In this document: positions 23,329 through 30,860 of the stretch, one piece after another | How positions within the stretch are numbered: the first letter of the stretch is position 1 | Layout: the number at the start of each line of letters is the position of its first letter | From: IMCC26077 sp964490435 | GTDB taxonomy: Bacteria > Actinomycetota > Actinomycetes > Nanopelagicales > Nanopelagicaceae | Reading direction: 5' to 3' | Assembly (NCBI GenBank): GCA_964490435.1 | Contig: CAZBCF010000013.1 | Location: forward strand, 1 to 33,767 | DNA: 33,767 nucleotides | The notes under the pieces: model-generated | Told to the model about the DNA's origin: nothing | What the model saw: the letters and a program-made list of their open reading frames with translations, nothing else | Databases searched by the model: none | Made by a program: the position numbers and the translations under genes

Positions 23329-24182
23329 TACTCCCCCTTAGTAGAACCCGCCGTGAGACCTGCGATGAAGAATCGTTGCCCAAACAGGTAGGCAATGACA
23401 AGTGGAAGTGTCGCAATCGACATTCCTGCCATAACTGTAGGGATATCCAGGCTGTATCTGCTCTGAAATCCGGTAATGCCGACCATCAATGTCTTCTTCT
23501 CATTACTCTGCAGAAAGACTAGCGCGAGCAGAAGTTCATTCCAGGCCCAGAGTAGGTTCACTACCGCCAACGTAGCCAATGGAGCACCTGAGAGCGGAAG
23601 TACGATCGACCGAAAGGTCTTGAATGAGGAGGCACCATCGATGCTTGCCGATTCGAGGATTGACTCTGGGATGCCCTTGAAGAAGTTGGTGAGCATATAA
23701 ATAGAGAAGGGGAGCATAAGTCCGACGTAAATTAGTATCACGAGACGAAGAGTCGATATAAGCGTCAATTCAACGCCTAACTGGAATAGTGGAATGAGAA
23801 GAACAACGGGTGGGACGACCATCAGTGAGACCATCACACCAAGAATCGTCTCTCGCCCTTTAAATGGGAAACGCGCGAACCCCCAAGCAGCGAGCGCGGC
23901 AAGCACTTCGGTGAGAATCACTGCACCAGTCACGATTAAGAATGAATTAGCGAGCCAATGTGGGAAATTGTCCGTCCAAGCAGATTGATAACCGGCTAAT
24001 TTCGGTGAACTTGGAATTCCAAATGGCGATTTCAGGAACTCGCCCTGAGACTTGAACGATCCGCTGAACATGATGTACGCCGGAACAAGTGCTGTGAACG
24101 CGACAAAACTTAGTAACAAATATCTGAAGGTTGCCTCGATTTTCGACCGTTGCACACCGCGAGCTCGCTTCAAGACTGTCAT
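23328..24182 (-). CDS. Carbohydrate ABC transporter permease, MalG-like
   Basis: 284-aa inner-membrane component of a CUT1-type importer. Seen: about six transmembrane segments starting at residues 20-40 and the EAA-loop sequence ESASIDGASSFKTFRSIVLPL, which contacts the ATPase. A periplasmic region GSFKSQGEFLKSPFGIP after helix 1 is typical of MalG-family permeases. It overlaps the upstream permease gene by 4 nt (ATGA) and the SDR gene by 1 nt. Substrate not predictable from sequence. Confidence 0.93.
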   Translation of the reverse strand: MTVLKRARGVQRSKIEATFRYLLLSFVAFTALVPAYIMFSGSFKSQGEFLKSPFGIPSSPKLAGYQSAWTDNFPHWLANSFLIVTGAVILTEVLAALAAWGFARFPFKGRETILGVMVSLMVVPPVVLLIPLFQLGVELTLISTLRLVILIYVGLMLPFSIYMLTNFFKGIPESILESASIDGASSFKTFRSIVLPLSGAPLATLAVVNLLWAWNELLLALVFLQSNEKKTLMVGITGFQSRYSLDIPTVMAGMSIATLPLVIAYLFGQRFFIAGLTAGSTKGE

Positions 24183-25102
24183 TTGTTGAAGGTCCCTGCG
24201 ATTGAACGGCGCTGAATCCGGAAGAAGGCGATCATCAACACCAATGTTGCGATAAAGAGGAAGACTGCTGCAGCAGCAGCAAGTTCTGGCGCTTTATTCT
24301 GGAATGCGGCTCGATAAATGTACAACTCACTGACCATCGTCGCATTTCCAGGTCCACCTAAGCCATTAGACATCACGTAGACATAGTTGAACACCCACGA
24401 AACCATAGTGATTGCTTCGATGACTCCATAAAAAACGATTGTGTTCAAGATTGCGGGCCTTGTTATAGACAGATGAGTACGCCAGAAACCAGCACCATCG
24501 ATACGTGCGGCTTCATATGTCTCATTGGGGAGGGAGATGATGTGTGCCAACATCAAGATGACTCCGAATCCCACCTCTTTCCAAATAATCACCGAGGACA
24601 TAGTCCCGAGTGCAATCTGTGGATCACCGAGCCAGTCCTGTGCCAGTGCGTCAAGACCAATCGAGCGTAGGAAGATATTCAGCGCGCCATTCAATTGATA
24701 GATCTGACCGAACACGACCGCAACTACCGGAATAGGTAGCACGTATGGAAGGAAAATCGCTGAGCGATAGAAACGCATTCCTCGTCTGGTCTCGAATAAC
24801 GTCACTGCGAGGATGAACGCCAACGCGATCAGGACTGGTACCGCAAGCAGGAGTAGGCCATTGTGTTTTAGAGCAGTCAGGAAGATTGGATCTGTGATGA
24901 CTATTGAGAAATTCTCGAAACCAACCCACTCCCCGTCATAGCGAAATGAAGAGATGAGAACTGAGACGACCGAATATCCAAAGATAAAAAGGATTACTAG
25001 AGCAGCAGGGGCAATCCAGAAAAATGCCTCTCTGGAGGAACGAGCAGGCCGCTGACGTCGAGTAACGTCAGCGGCCACGCCCTTACTACTTGCTAATTTC
25101 AC
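24179..25102 (-). CDS. Carbohydrate ABC transporter permease, MalF/UgpA-like
   Basis: 307-aa partner permease of the same importer. Seen: a cytoplasmic basic N-terminus (RRQRPARSSREAFF), six hydrophobic segments, a periplasmic loop after helix 1 (DGEWVGFENFSIVITDP, typical of this group), and the EAA loop EAARIDGAGFWRTHLSITRPAI. It overlaps the solute-binding-protein gene at its start and the second permease gene at its end, both by 4 nt, so the three transporter genes form one tightly coupled unit. Confidence 0.93.
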   Translation of the reverse strand: MKLASSKGVAADVTRRQRPARSSREAFFWIAPAALVILFIFGYSVVSVLISSFRYDGEWVGFENFSIVITDPIFLTALKHNGLLLLAVPVLIALAFILAVTLFETRRGMRFYRSAIFLPYVLPIPVVAVVFGQIYQLNGALNIFLRSIGLDALAQDWLGDPQIALGTMSSVIIWKEVGFGVILMLAHIISLPNETYEAARIDGAGFWRTHLSITRPAILNTIVFYGVIEAITMVSWVFNYVYVMSNGLGGPGNATMVSELYIYRAAFQNKAPELAAAAAVFLFIATLVLMIAFFRIQRRSIAGTFNK

Positions 25103-26448
25103 TTAGCCCAGGCGGTGAAATTATCTACGAGCTTGCGATCTGACTTTCGTAGGCGCTCCATGACCGCCTGCATATCTGCAGCAGCATCAGCAGCGCTTAC
25201 CGTCCCCTTAAGAACCAATTGCACGTTCTTGAAGACAGCGTCTGCATCAAGTTGTGCTGGGATGAAGTTCTCCAGGTAAGGGGCACCATTTAGGGCTGAC
25301 TCAAAGAGTGCCTTAGTGGATGCGCTCTGCACTTGTGAGATGTCAAATCGATCATCTGCAGGCATCGATCCAGTTGCGGCATACCAGGCATTTAATCGCT
25401 CGGTTGTGTGAGTGAACTTGATGAAATCAGCAGCCACTTGTGGGTACTTTGACCACTTGGTGATGCCAAGTGTTTGCGAAGTAGTACCCATCTTGCCTGC
25501 TAAAGGACCATCAGACCATGCAGGCATCGCCATGATGGTGACCTTCTCGTCGCCACCCGCCTTCTTAACGAAGTTTGGGGCATCAGGCCCGGCAGTGATT
25601 GTCATTGCTGCTTGGCCATCGACGAACTTCTGTTGGGCTTGATAGAGCTCGAGTGAGTTGATGTCATCGTTCCAGCACTTACGATTCTTCGACTCTTCTA
25701 ACTTGGTCCACCATGTTGCATGCTCAGGGTCGGTGAACTTAGTAGTTCCCACCACAGCATTGATTACATCTGCTTGTGATTGAACTGATTGACCGCCAAG
25801 GATGGAGTAGATCCATCCGCCGAACCAACCGTCTTTCACGCCTCCTGCGATCGTGGTGATCTTCTTTGCAGAGAGCGCATCACAGACCTTCATAAGTTCA
25901 TCCCAATTAGTAGGGACTGCCAAACCATTATTAGCAAGGATGTCCTTACGCACCAGAAGTGGGAAAGATGGGTTGACATACCACGGTGCCGTCCAGATCT
26001 TTCCTTGGAATCCTGACTCGACTTTCGCGTTGATGTAATGCGAGAGTTCTTCCTCGCTCAGGTAATCAGAGATAGGAGCGATGTGGCCATCCCATCCAGG
26101 TTGCTGGGAATAGATACCACCCCAGAAATACTGAATATCGGGACCTGATTGGGCTGCGGCTGCCGCCTCGAAGGATGGAATCAAGCCATCGGTCGTCTGA
26201 AGGACGTGCTTGATAGTGACGTTTGGATGCTCCTTGCTATAGAGAGCCATGCTCTCTTCTAACCATTTTTGAGCGCCAGGAGCCTCTTGCTCACCCCACC
26301 AGGAGATATTGAGTGTCAGATTTTCCGTTGGGAACGCAGCCGCCTCTTCGGTTGGATTTTCACTTGCTTTATCACTTGAGGACGAACATGCGCCTAGAAG
26401 GAGCGATAATGCAACTGCTCCAATGGCGAATACCTTCTTTGATTTCAT
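25099..26448 (-). CDS. Extracellular solute-binding lipoprotein of a carbohydrate ABC importer
   Basis: 449-aa family 1 (SBP_bac_1) binding protein that captures the ligand outside the membrane. Seen: a lipoprotein signal peptide (MKSKKVFAIGAVALSLLLGAC) with lipobox LGAC and lipidated C21, a Ser-rich linker, then the binding domain (LNISWWGEQEAPGAQKWLEE, IQYFWGGIYSQQPGW, FVDGQAAMTITAG). Many Trp and acidic residues suit a sugar ligand. The ATG at 26446-26448 is preferred over a TTG at 26457, because the GAGAGGGG tract is about 10 nt from the ATG but adjoins the TTG. It is first gene of the operon running to 20925. No ATP-binding subunit is encoded here, so a shared MsiK-like ATPase elsewhere is expected. 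Confidence 0.93.
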   Translation of the reverse strand: MKSKKVFAIGAVALSLLLGACSSSSDKASENPTEEAAAFPTENLTLNISWWGEQEAPGAQKWLEESMALYSKEHPNVTIKHVLQTTDGLIPSFEAAAAAQSGPDIQYFWGGIYSQQPGWDGHIAPISDYLSEEELSHYINAKVESGFQGKIWTAPWYVNPSFPLLVRKDILANNGLAVPTNWDELMKVCDALSAKKITTIAGGVKDGWFGGWIYSILGGQSVQSQADVINAVVGTTKFTDPEHATWWTKLEESKNRKCWNDDINSLELYQAQQKFVDGQAAMTITAGPDAPNFVKKAGGDEKVTIMAMPAWSDGPLAGKMGTTSQTLGITKWSKYPQVAADFIKFTHTTERLNAWYAATGSMPADDRFDISQVQSASTKALFESALNGAPYLENFIPAQLDADAVFKNVQLVLKGTVSAADAAADMQAVMERLRKSDRKLVDNFTAWAK

Positions 26449-26546
26449 ACTTCCCAAACCCCTCTCGTTGGAAAAGATGGATCAAGCCGATTTGCGGCCT
26501 GTTGCCATTCTTTCCCAACTTAGAGGTGAAATCAACAACTTTTTGA

Positions 26547-26622
26547 TGGGGCCGACCAGGGGACTTGAACCCCTAACCACCCGATTACAAGTCGGGTGCG
26601 CTACCAATTGCGCCAGGTCGGC
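26547..26622 (-). tRNA. tRNA-Thr (anticodon UGU)
   Basis: Minus-strand cloverleaf. The acceptor stem GCCGACC pairs with GGTCGGC, the D-stem is GCGC/GCGC, and the anticodon stem CCCGA/TCGGG has loop CTTGTAA, giving anticodon TGT at positions 34-36. The T-arm is AGGGG-TTCAAGT-CCCCT. The 3' end reads C-CCA, so CCA is encoded and the discriminator base is C, unusual for threonine tRNAs, which normally carry A or U. The gene stands alone between the repeat-protein gene and the ABC operon, all on the same strand. Confidence 0.95.
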
Positions 26623-26635
26623 ATGAAGCCCTCGT

Positions 26636-26641
26636 AGTCTA
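26636..26641 (-). promoter_or_regulatory. -10 box of tRNA-Thr
   Basis: TAGACT on the minus strand ends 13 nt before the mature 5' end of the tRNA, which would leave a leader of about 6-7 nt for RNase P. The surrounding GTAGTCTA is near-palindromic like the other bidirectional -10 sites in this window. Confidence 0.55.
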
Positions 26642-26695
26642 ATAGATTCAAACAGATACTGAGAATCCGCAACGCCTCACATCACCTCTGGCGGT

Positions 26696-28615
26696 TTATG
26701 CGGTCGTCAGTGAGATTTTGCCAATCTTGCCAACAATTTGATTAGCCTTATTTCCATCGCCGACTTTCACAGGTTTTCCTGCGGCATCGACGAGCACCTT
26801 CTTCTTGCCATCTATGTAAATTGGCGAACCACCTGGGGTCAATATTGGATTGGCATTGGTATCGAAGACCTGACCATTCAATGCAATTCGTATCGCTTTA
26901 CCGTCAGGACCCAGCACATTCTCCTTATTTACCTTGACGACAAGTTGCGTTGCTTTGGTGGAGATGGTGATGGGCTTACCCGCAAGATTGAGCACAGGTT
27001 TGTTCGCAGAATCGATAATCTGGCCGCTCTCATTTAGTCGACAAGGTTTTCCGCTTCGATCGAGAAGAAAATCGCCATTCGGTGCAATGAGAATACCTCG
27101 CGAGCTGAGAATTATCGGACGCCCATCGCTACCTGCGATGGTCTTTCCGGCAGGCGTTGTGAGCAAGCCGTTATATCCGAACTGCAATTCCACTCCATCA
27201 GTGGTCTTGATCTGCTTTCCATCGATAGTGGATGCTTGAACGCCTACAGCACCTACATACACCGGAGCATTTCCAGAGAGAATCTTCTGACCGTTGTTTG
27301 CAAGGAATGGTTGACCAACTAAAGGTTTTCCGTCGGCCGCTACTGCAACGCTACCTACGGCATCGGCTAACGCTTCAGCAAGAATCGGTTCACCGGCTGC
27401 GTTGCGAAGCACTACACCTTTAGCATTGAGCACCGGTGGCACGTACACAATCTCACCATTACCTGCTTTTACTGCCCGCCCATTCGAGTCAAGAAGTGGA
27501 AGGGCTAACACTGGACTACCCGAGCTGTCGTAGACCGGTTCGCTCTTGCCAAAGGTAATCAAGCGAGTCATGACGACCTTGCCACCGTCAACTACTGGTT
27601 CACCCTTGCTGTTGAGCACTGGGCGCACCATGATTGGCAATCCATTCCGATCAACGAATACTGAATTCCCGTCGCGGATGACTGGTGCGGTGGTGAGCGG
27701 TTTTCCATCAGGTCCGGTGAGCACTTTGTCGTCATTTCCCAAGATATTAAGAAGTACGACCGGTGCCTTTTTCTTCTCTGGAGCACCTGGAACTACTCGT
27801 TCAATATAAATAATCTGTCCAGACTCACTTTTTGCGACCTGAGCACGTACGACTTCACCTTTATCGTCAACAACAGCCTTACCAGATGAACCCAGTACAG
27901 GTTGCAAGACAAGTGCTTTGCCATTCTCGTCCTTTAACTCTGCACCACTCTCATCTTTCGCGACTACTGTCGCAACTTTGTTGCCCTTTGCATCGACGAC
28001 CTCTTGACCTTCGGTAGCAGTCTTCGCGACTGTAGCAATCGATGCAATCTTTGCCTCAGCCTCGATTAATTTCTGCTTAGCTACAGTGGCAGTATCTGCT
28101 TGAACTGATAATTCGGTGATTTTCTTATTCGCTTCGGCAAGCCGAGCATTCTGTTCTTGGATTTGTTGCTCATAAATCTTCACATCAGAAGCTGCTTTAT
28201 CAGTTGCTGCTTTAACCTCGTCGTTCTTTTTCGCCATATCCGCTTGTAAAGCAGTGATCTGCGCCTGAAGATCAGCGACTTGCTTATTCAAGGCGGCAAT
28301 TTGAGCCGAACTGGTGTCGACTACAGGTACAGCGGTCGTGGCAGGTGCTGTTGGCGCAGAAGTAGTCGCTGAAGTGGGTGGGTAAGAAGGCGAACTGGCA
28401 TAAGGATCTGAGACAGAACCTCCGGGATAGGAGTACCCAGGCGAGGTTGGACCAGATATGCACATCGAGTAGCTAGGTTCGGGCAGTCCATCACATCCTG
28501 TGTTTGCAGAGCTCACAGAAACTAAAAGCCCCGCCCAGAAAAAAGCGACAAGTGTCGAAACTGCCGTAGCACGTTCCAGGGGAAAAATTTTGTTTTTCGA
28601 GCCACTCTGCCTCAT
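26696..28615 (-). CDS. Large secreted coiled-coil and D/N-x-x-G repeat protein, unrecognised
   Basis: 639-aa exported protein that I cannot assign to a family. Seen, in order: a signal peptide (residues 1-37, with h-region TAVSTLVAFFWAGLLVSV and SSA cleavage site); two cysteines (C41 and C52); a Pro/Ser/Thr/Tyr-rich segment (about 55-100) like a wall-spanning linker; a coiled coil (about 102-200, heptads such as IAALNKQVADLQAQITALQ); then about 400 residues of degenerate repeats. Each repeat has a turn motif D/N-x-x-G-K/R/E-P/A-V/L/I, for example GPDGKPL (301-307), DRNGLPI, NSKGEPV, DSSGSPV, ADGKPLV, SDGRPII, DRSGKPC, NLAGKPI and AAGKPVK (611-617), spaced about 13-28 residues apart. C525 is the only other cysteine. 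There is no LPXTG or C-terminal anchor. The ATG at 28613-28615 is 7 nt after TATCCT, a leaderless geometry. A surface fibre, adhesin or wall-associated role is a guess. Confidence 0.85.
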   Translation of the reverse strand: MRQSGSKNKIFPLERATAVSTLVAFFWAGLLVSVSSANTGCDGLPEPSYSMCISGPTSPGYSYPGGSVSDPYASSPSYPPTSATTSAPTAPATTAVPVVDTSSAQIAALNKQVADLQAQITALQADMAKKNDEVKAATDKAASDVKIYEQQIQEQNARLAEANKKITELSVQADTATVAKQKLIEAEAKIASIATVAKTATEGQEVVDAKGNKVATVVAKDESGAELKDENGKALVLQPVLGSSGKAVVDDKGEVVRAQVAKSESGQIIYIERVVPGAPEKKKAPVVLLNILGNDDKVLTGPDGKPLTTAPVIRDGNSVFVDRNGLPIMVRPVLNSKGEPVVDGGKVVMTRLITFGKSEPVYDSSGSPVLALPLLDSNGRAVKAGNGEIVYVPPVLNAKGVVLRNAAGEPILAEALADAVGSVAVAADGKPLVGQPFLANNGQKILSGNAPVYVGAVGVQASTIDGKQIKTTDGVELQFGYNGLLTTPAGKTIAGSDGRPIILSSRGILIAPNGDFLLDRSGKPCRLNESGQIIDSANKPVLNLAGKPITISTKATQLVVKVNKENVLGPDGKAIRIALNGQVFDTNANPILTPGGSPIYIDGKKKVLVDAAGKPVKVGDGNKANQIVGKIGKISLTTA

Positions 28616-28622
28616 AAGCTCA

Positions 28623-28628
28623 AGGATA
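28623..28628 (-). promoter_or_regulatory. Leaderless -10 box of the repeat protein gene
   Basis: TATCCT on the minus strand, then 7 nt, then ATG at 28615. Upstream lies a C/G-rich stretch with CCCCAAGTAGGGG (28647-28659), a short inverted repeat near the -35 region. Confidence 0.6.
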
Positions 28629-28647
28629 AAGGGTGTAGGAGCGCGCC

Positions 28648-28857
28648 CCAAGTAGGGGTAGGGAAAGACCCCCGTGTGAATGGGACAAATACCCTAGACC
28701 GTNNNNNNNNNNNNNNNNNNNNNNNNNNNNNNNNNNNNNNNNNNNNNNNNNNNNNNNNNNNNNNNNNNNNNNNNNNNNNNNNNNNNNNNNNNNNNNNNNN
28801 NNCCAAGTAGGGGTAGGGAAAGACCCCCGTGTGAATGGGACAAATACCCTAGACCGT
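28648..28857. other. Assembly gap 2: 100 N flanked by an exact 55-bp duplication
   Basis: Bases 28648-28702 and 28803-28857 are identical and flank exactly 100 N (28703-28802). The duplicate includes the TAG stop of the enolase-superfamily gene. Collapsing it leaves a 78-bp intergenic region between that stop and the start of the repeat protein, so no gene is likely to be missing. Confidence 0.93.
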
Positions 28858-30027
28858 TGGGGTCGAATAAAGGACTTTGCCCTTTACCTTGATTTCAGCC
28901 TCGACCAGGTACTTCTTCACCGCATCGGTATTGATAGTGACACCCATGCCGGGGGCATGTGGTGCCTCGATCATCCCATCAGCACCGACTTCAATCCGAT
29001 CGAGAGTGAGCTCTTGGCAGAGAGTCTTAGGTTCCATCGGATACTCAGTGATATTGGAATCTTTTAGTCCTGCAAACGGCTGCAAAGAGGAAGATAAAGC
29101 TGATTGCGAGGTGAAAGTGTGGTTGACGTATTTAACGCCTTTTGACGTTGCATATTGCGCGACTCGATAAGCATTGCCAATACCGCCAACATAACCAGTA
29201 TCGATTTGGATAAAACCAACTCCTCCATAATCAATCAGTTGCTCTGCTTGGAATGCGTTGTGCGCCCCTTCGCCTCCAGCAAGTTTGACTTTACTCGAGC
29301 GCTTAGCCAACTCACCATATTCAGCAAGCGCATATCCATCAAATGGTTCTTCATACCAATAGACATTTGCCTCAGCCAACGCAGGAAGTCGTTTTGCTGC
29401 TGCTTCGACATCATCTTTGAATACTGTTCCAGCATCAATCATCAGATAACCGTCAGCGCCAATTCCTTCGCGGGCTGAATGAATATGCGCTGCATCATCT
29501 TCAACTGTGGTCGTCCCGAAAGGTCCCCACCCAAATTTGATTGCCTTGAAACCCTTATTACGCATCTCGAGCGCTTTTTGTTTCGTCTCCGCGGCGGTAT
29601 CACCGAAAAGTACAGAGGCGTAGGGCAATTTCCGTTCGGTCTTCTGATAACCAAGCAACTTCCAAATCGGTTCTTCTTTAGCCCGACCTAGACAATCCCA
29701 GAGTGCAATCTCGATTCCTGAGATGAGTAGATCGCTCTGAAGGAGACCATAGAAAGAGTTCTGGCGAACATTGCGATAGACCTGGCGAATATCCTCGGGC
29801 GAATCAAGTCGTTGACCTAGAACTGAATCGATGACTGGATGGCAACCACTATGTGACATCGGAGTTATCCAACTTGTGATACCTACCATCGGAGAACACA
29901 CCGCTTCGCCCCACCCTACGTGCCCATTCGAGGTCACGCGACAGAGCAAAGAATCCTGACTGCCATCGCCGATATCGAGAACTTCAGGCATACGAAGGTA
30001 GAAGAGATCCACTGAATCGATTTTCAT
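28849..30027 (-). CDS. Mandelate racemase/muconate lactonizing enzyme family (acid-sugar dehydratase-like)
   Basis: 392-aa member of the enolase superfamily, mandelate racemase branch, which abstracts the proton next to a carboxylate with Mg2+ help, often as an acid-sugar dehydratase. Seen: an N-terminal capping domain (1 to about 130), then the barrel with metal ligands D198 (LMIDAG), E226 (YEEPF) and E253 (GGEGA), and the His/Asp dyad D276 (QIDTG) and H303 (VNHTF). The K-x-K base motif reads AIKFGWG: K164 is present but the second lysine position is G166. That argues against racemase activity and for a His-only dehydratase; the substrate is unknown. The ATG at 30025-30027 has GAAAGG 7 nt upstream and lies 14 bp after the SGNH hydrolase stop. 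The longer upstream start would overlap that gene and is rejected. Confidence 0.88.
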   Translation of the reverse strand: MKIDSVDLFYLRMPEVLDIGDGSQDSLLCRVTSNGHVGWGEAVCSPMVGITSWITPMSHSGCHPVIDSVLGQRLDSPEDIRQVYRNVRQNSFYGLLQSDLLISGIEIALWDCLGRAKEEPIWKLLGYQKTERKLPYASVLFGDTAAETKQKALEMRNKGFKAIKFGWGPFGTTTVEDDAAHIHSAREGIGADGYLMIDAGTVFKDDVEAAAKRLPALAEANVYWYEEPFDGYALAEYGELAKRSSKVKLAGGEGAHNAFQAEQLIDYGGVGFIQIDTGYVGGIGNAYRVAQYATSKGVKYVNHTFTSQSALSSSLQPFAGLKDSNITEYPMEPKTLCQELTLDRIEVGADGMIEAPHAPGMGVTINTDAVKKYLVEAEIKVKGKVLYSTPTV

Positions 30028-30041
30028 GTGCAAACCTTTCG

Positions 30042-30827
30042 TTAACTGAGTTTTATAGGCTCGATATGTTTTGGTGACCGACCATCGCCCGAGGATACTC
30101 CACGAATTCGCCGAGACATCCAGGGAATGAGGAAGGTGACGAACCAACGTACATCGTCATAGACCTTCGCGAAGAACGAACGCCGAGGTAGCGGCGGTAA
30201 ATCATCTCGCCAATTAGGATTGTGCGGCCCACCAATTTTCTCCAATACTCCTTGAGCCACTCGATTATGCCCAGCCGGATTCAAGTGCAGCCGATCTTTA
30301 TCAAGGAAACGTCGACTTCCGATTTCAGGGTCGTTAGTCGCCTCAATGACGATTCCGTTGTACTGCGCGGCTATGTCGCGCACGGTTCGATTAAACGCGC
30401 TAAATCGCTGCTCCCAAATTTCCTGCATCTTTCCGGATTTCGCCACACGCTCAATCGCCGTGAAAACTATCAACTGACAACCAGTCGCTGCCAGAACTCT
30501 TATCGCTTCCTGATATTTCGGCAGGACAATTTTTGGGTCGTATCCGGGGCGAAGTAAATCGTTAGCACCAGCATGGAAGGAGACCAAGGTGGTCGAACCT
30601 TCAATCCATTTGAGAGCGACCGGAATCTGATCGTCTATTACCTGCGCAACTAACTTGCCGCGGACGGCGAGATTCAGATAAGTGAAGCCAGGTGTTTGTG
30701 CTGCAAGCGTTTCTGCGACGCGATCAGCCCAACCACGATAGTGATTATTAATACGCTCATCTTGCATTCCTTCAGTGAAGGAATCACCTAAAGCGATGAA
30801 CCGGGTATAACGTGCCATATCACTCAC
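30042..30827 (-). CDS. SGNH/GDSL-family hydrolase
   Basis: 261-aa serine esterase or acyl hydrolase of the SGNH fold. Seen: block I ALGDSFTEG with the nucleophile serine, the block II glycine (LAVRGKLV), block III GANDLL with the oxyanion asparagine, and block V DRLHLNPAGH carrying the Asp-x-x-His pair. No signal peptide, so cytoplasmic, unlike many GDSL lipases. A hydrophobic patch (WFVTFLIPWMS) near residues 228-238 may bind membrane. Start: GTG at 30825-30827 has AGG 5 nt upstream; an ATG three codons later (30818) is the alternative. It lies between rlmB and the enolase-superfamily gene with short gaps (33 and 14 bp), so all are probably cotranscribed. Confidence 0.88.
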   Translation of the reverse strand: MSDMARYTRFIALGDSFTEGMQDERINNHYRGWADRVAETLAAQTPGFTYLNLAVRGKLVAQVIDDQIPVALKWIEGSTTLVSFHAGANDLLRPGYDPKIVLPKYQEAIRVLAATGCQLIVFTAIERVAKSGKMQEIWEQRFSAFNRTVRDIAAQYNGIVIEATNDPEIGSRRFLDKDRLHLNPAGHNRVAQGVLEKIGGPHNPNWRDDLPPLPRRSFFAKVYDDVRWFVTFLIPWMSRRIRGVSSGDGRSPKHIEPIKLS

Positions 30828-30832
30828 ACTTA

Positions 30833-30859
30833 CCTGTTTACCTTGTTTAACTTGTTTGA
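30833..30859. repeat. Three tandem 9-bp units in the rlmB-hydrolase gap
   Basis: Plus-strand units CCTGTTTAC, CTTGTTTAA and CTTGTTTGA are contiguous at 30833-30859 and fill nearly all of the 33-bp gap between the rlmB stop and the hydrolase start. A 9-bp unit would preserve frame if it were coding. It may be a slippage product or a leader element. Confidence 0.6.
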
Positions 30860-30860
30860 C

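Noticed and set aside
28612..28806. A short minus-strand frame running through the second N gap
   Set aside because: It consists mostly of Ns and an intergenic promoter region; collapsing the gap removes it.
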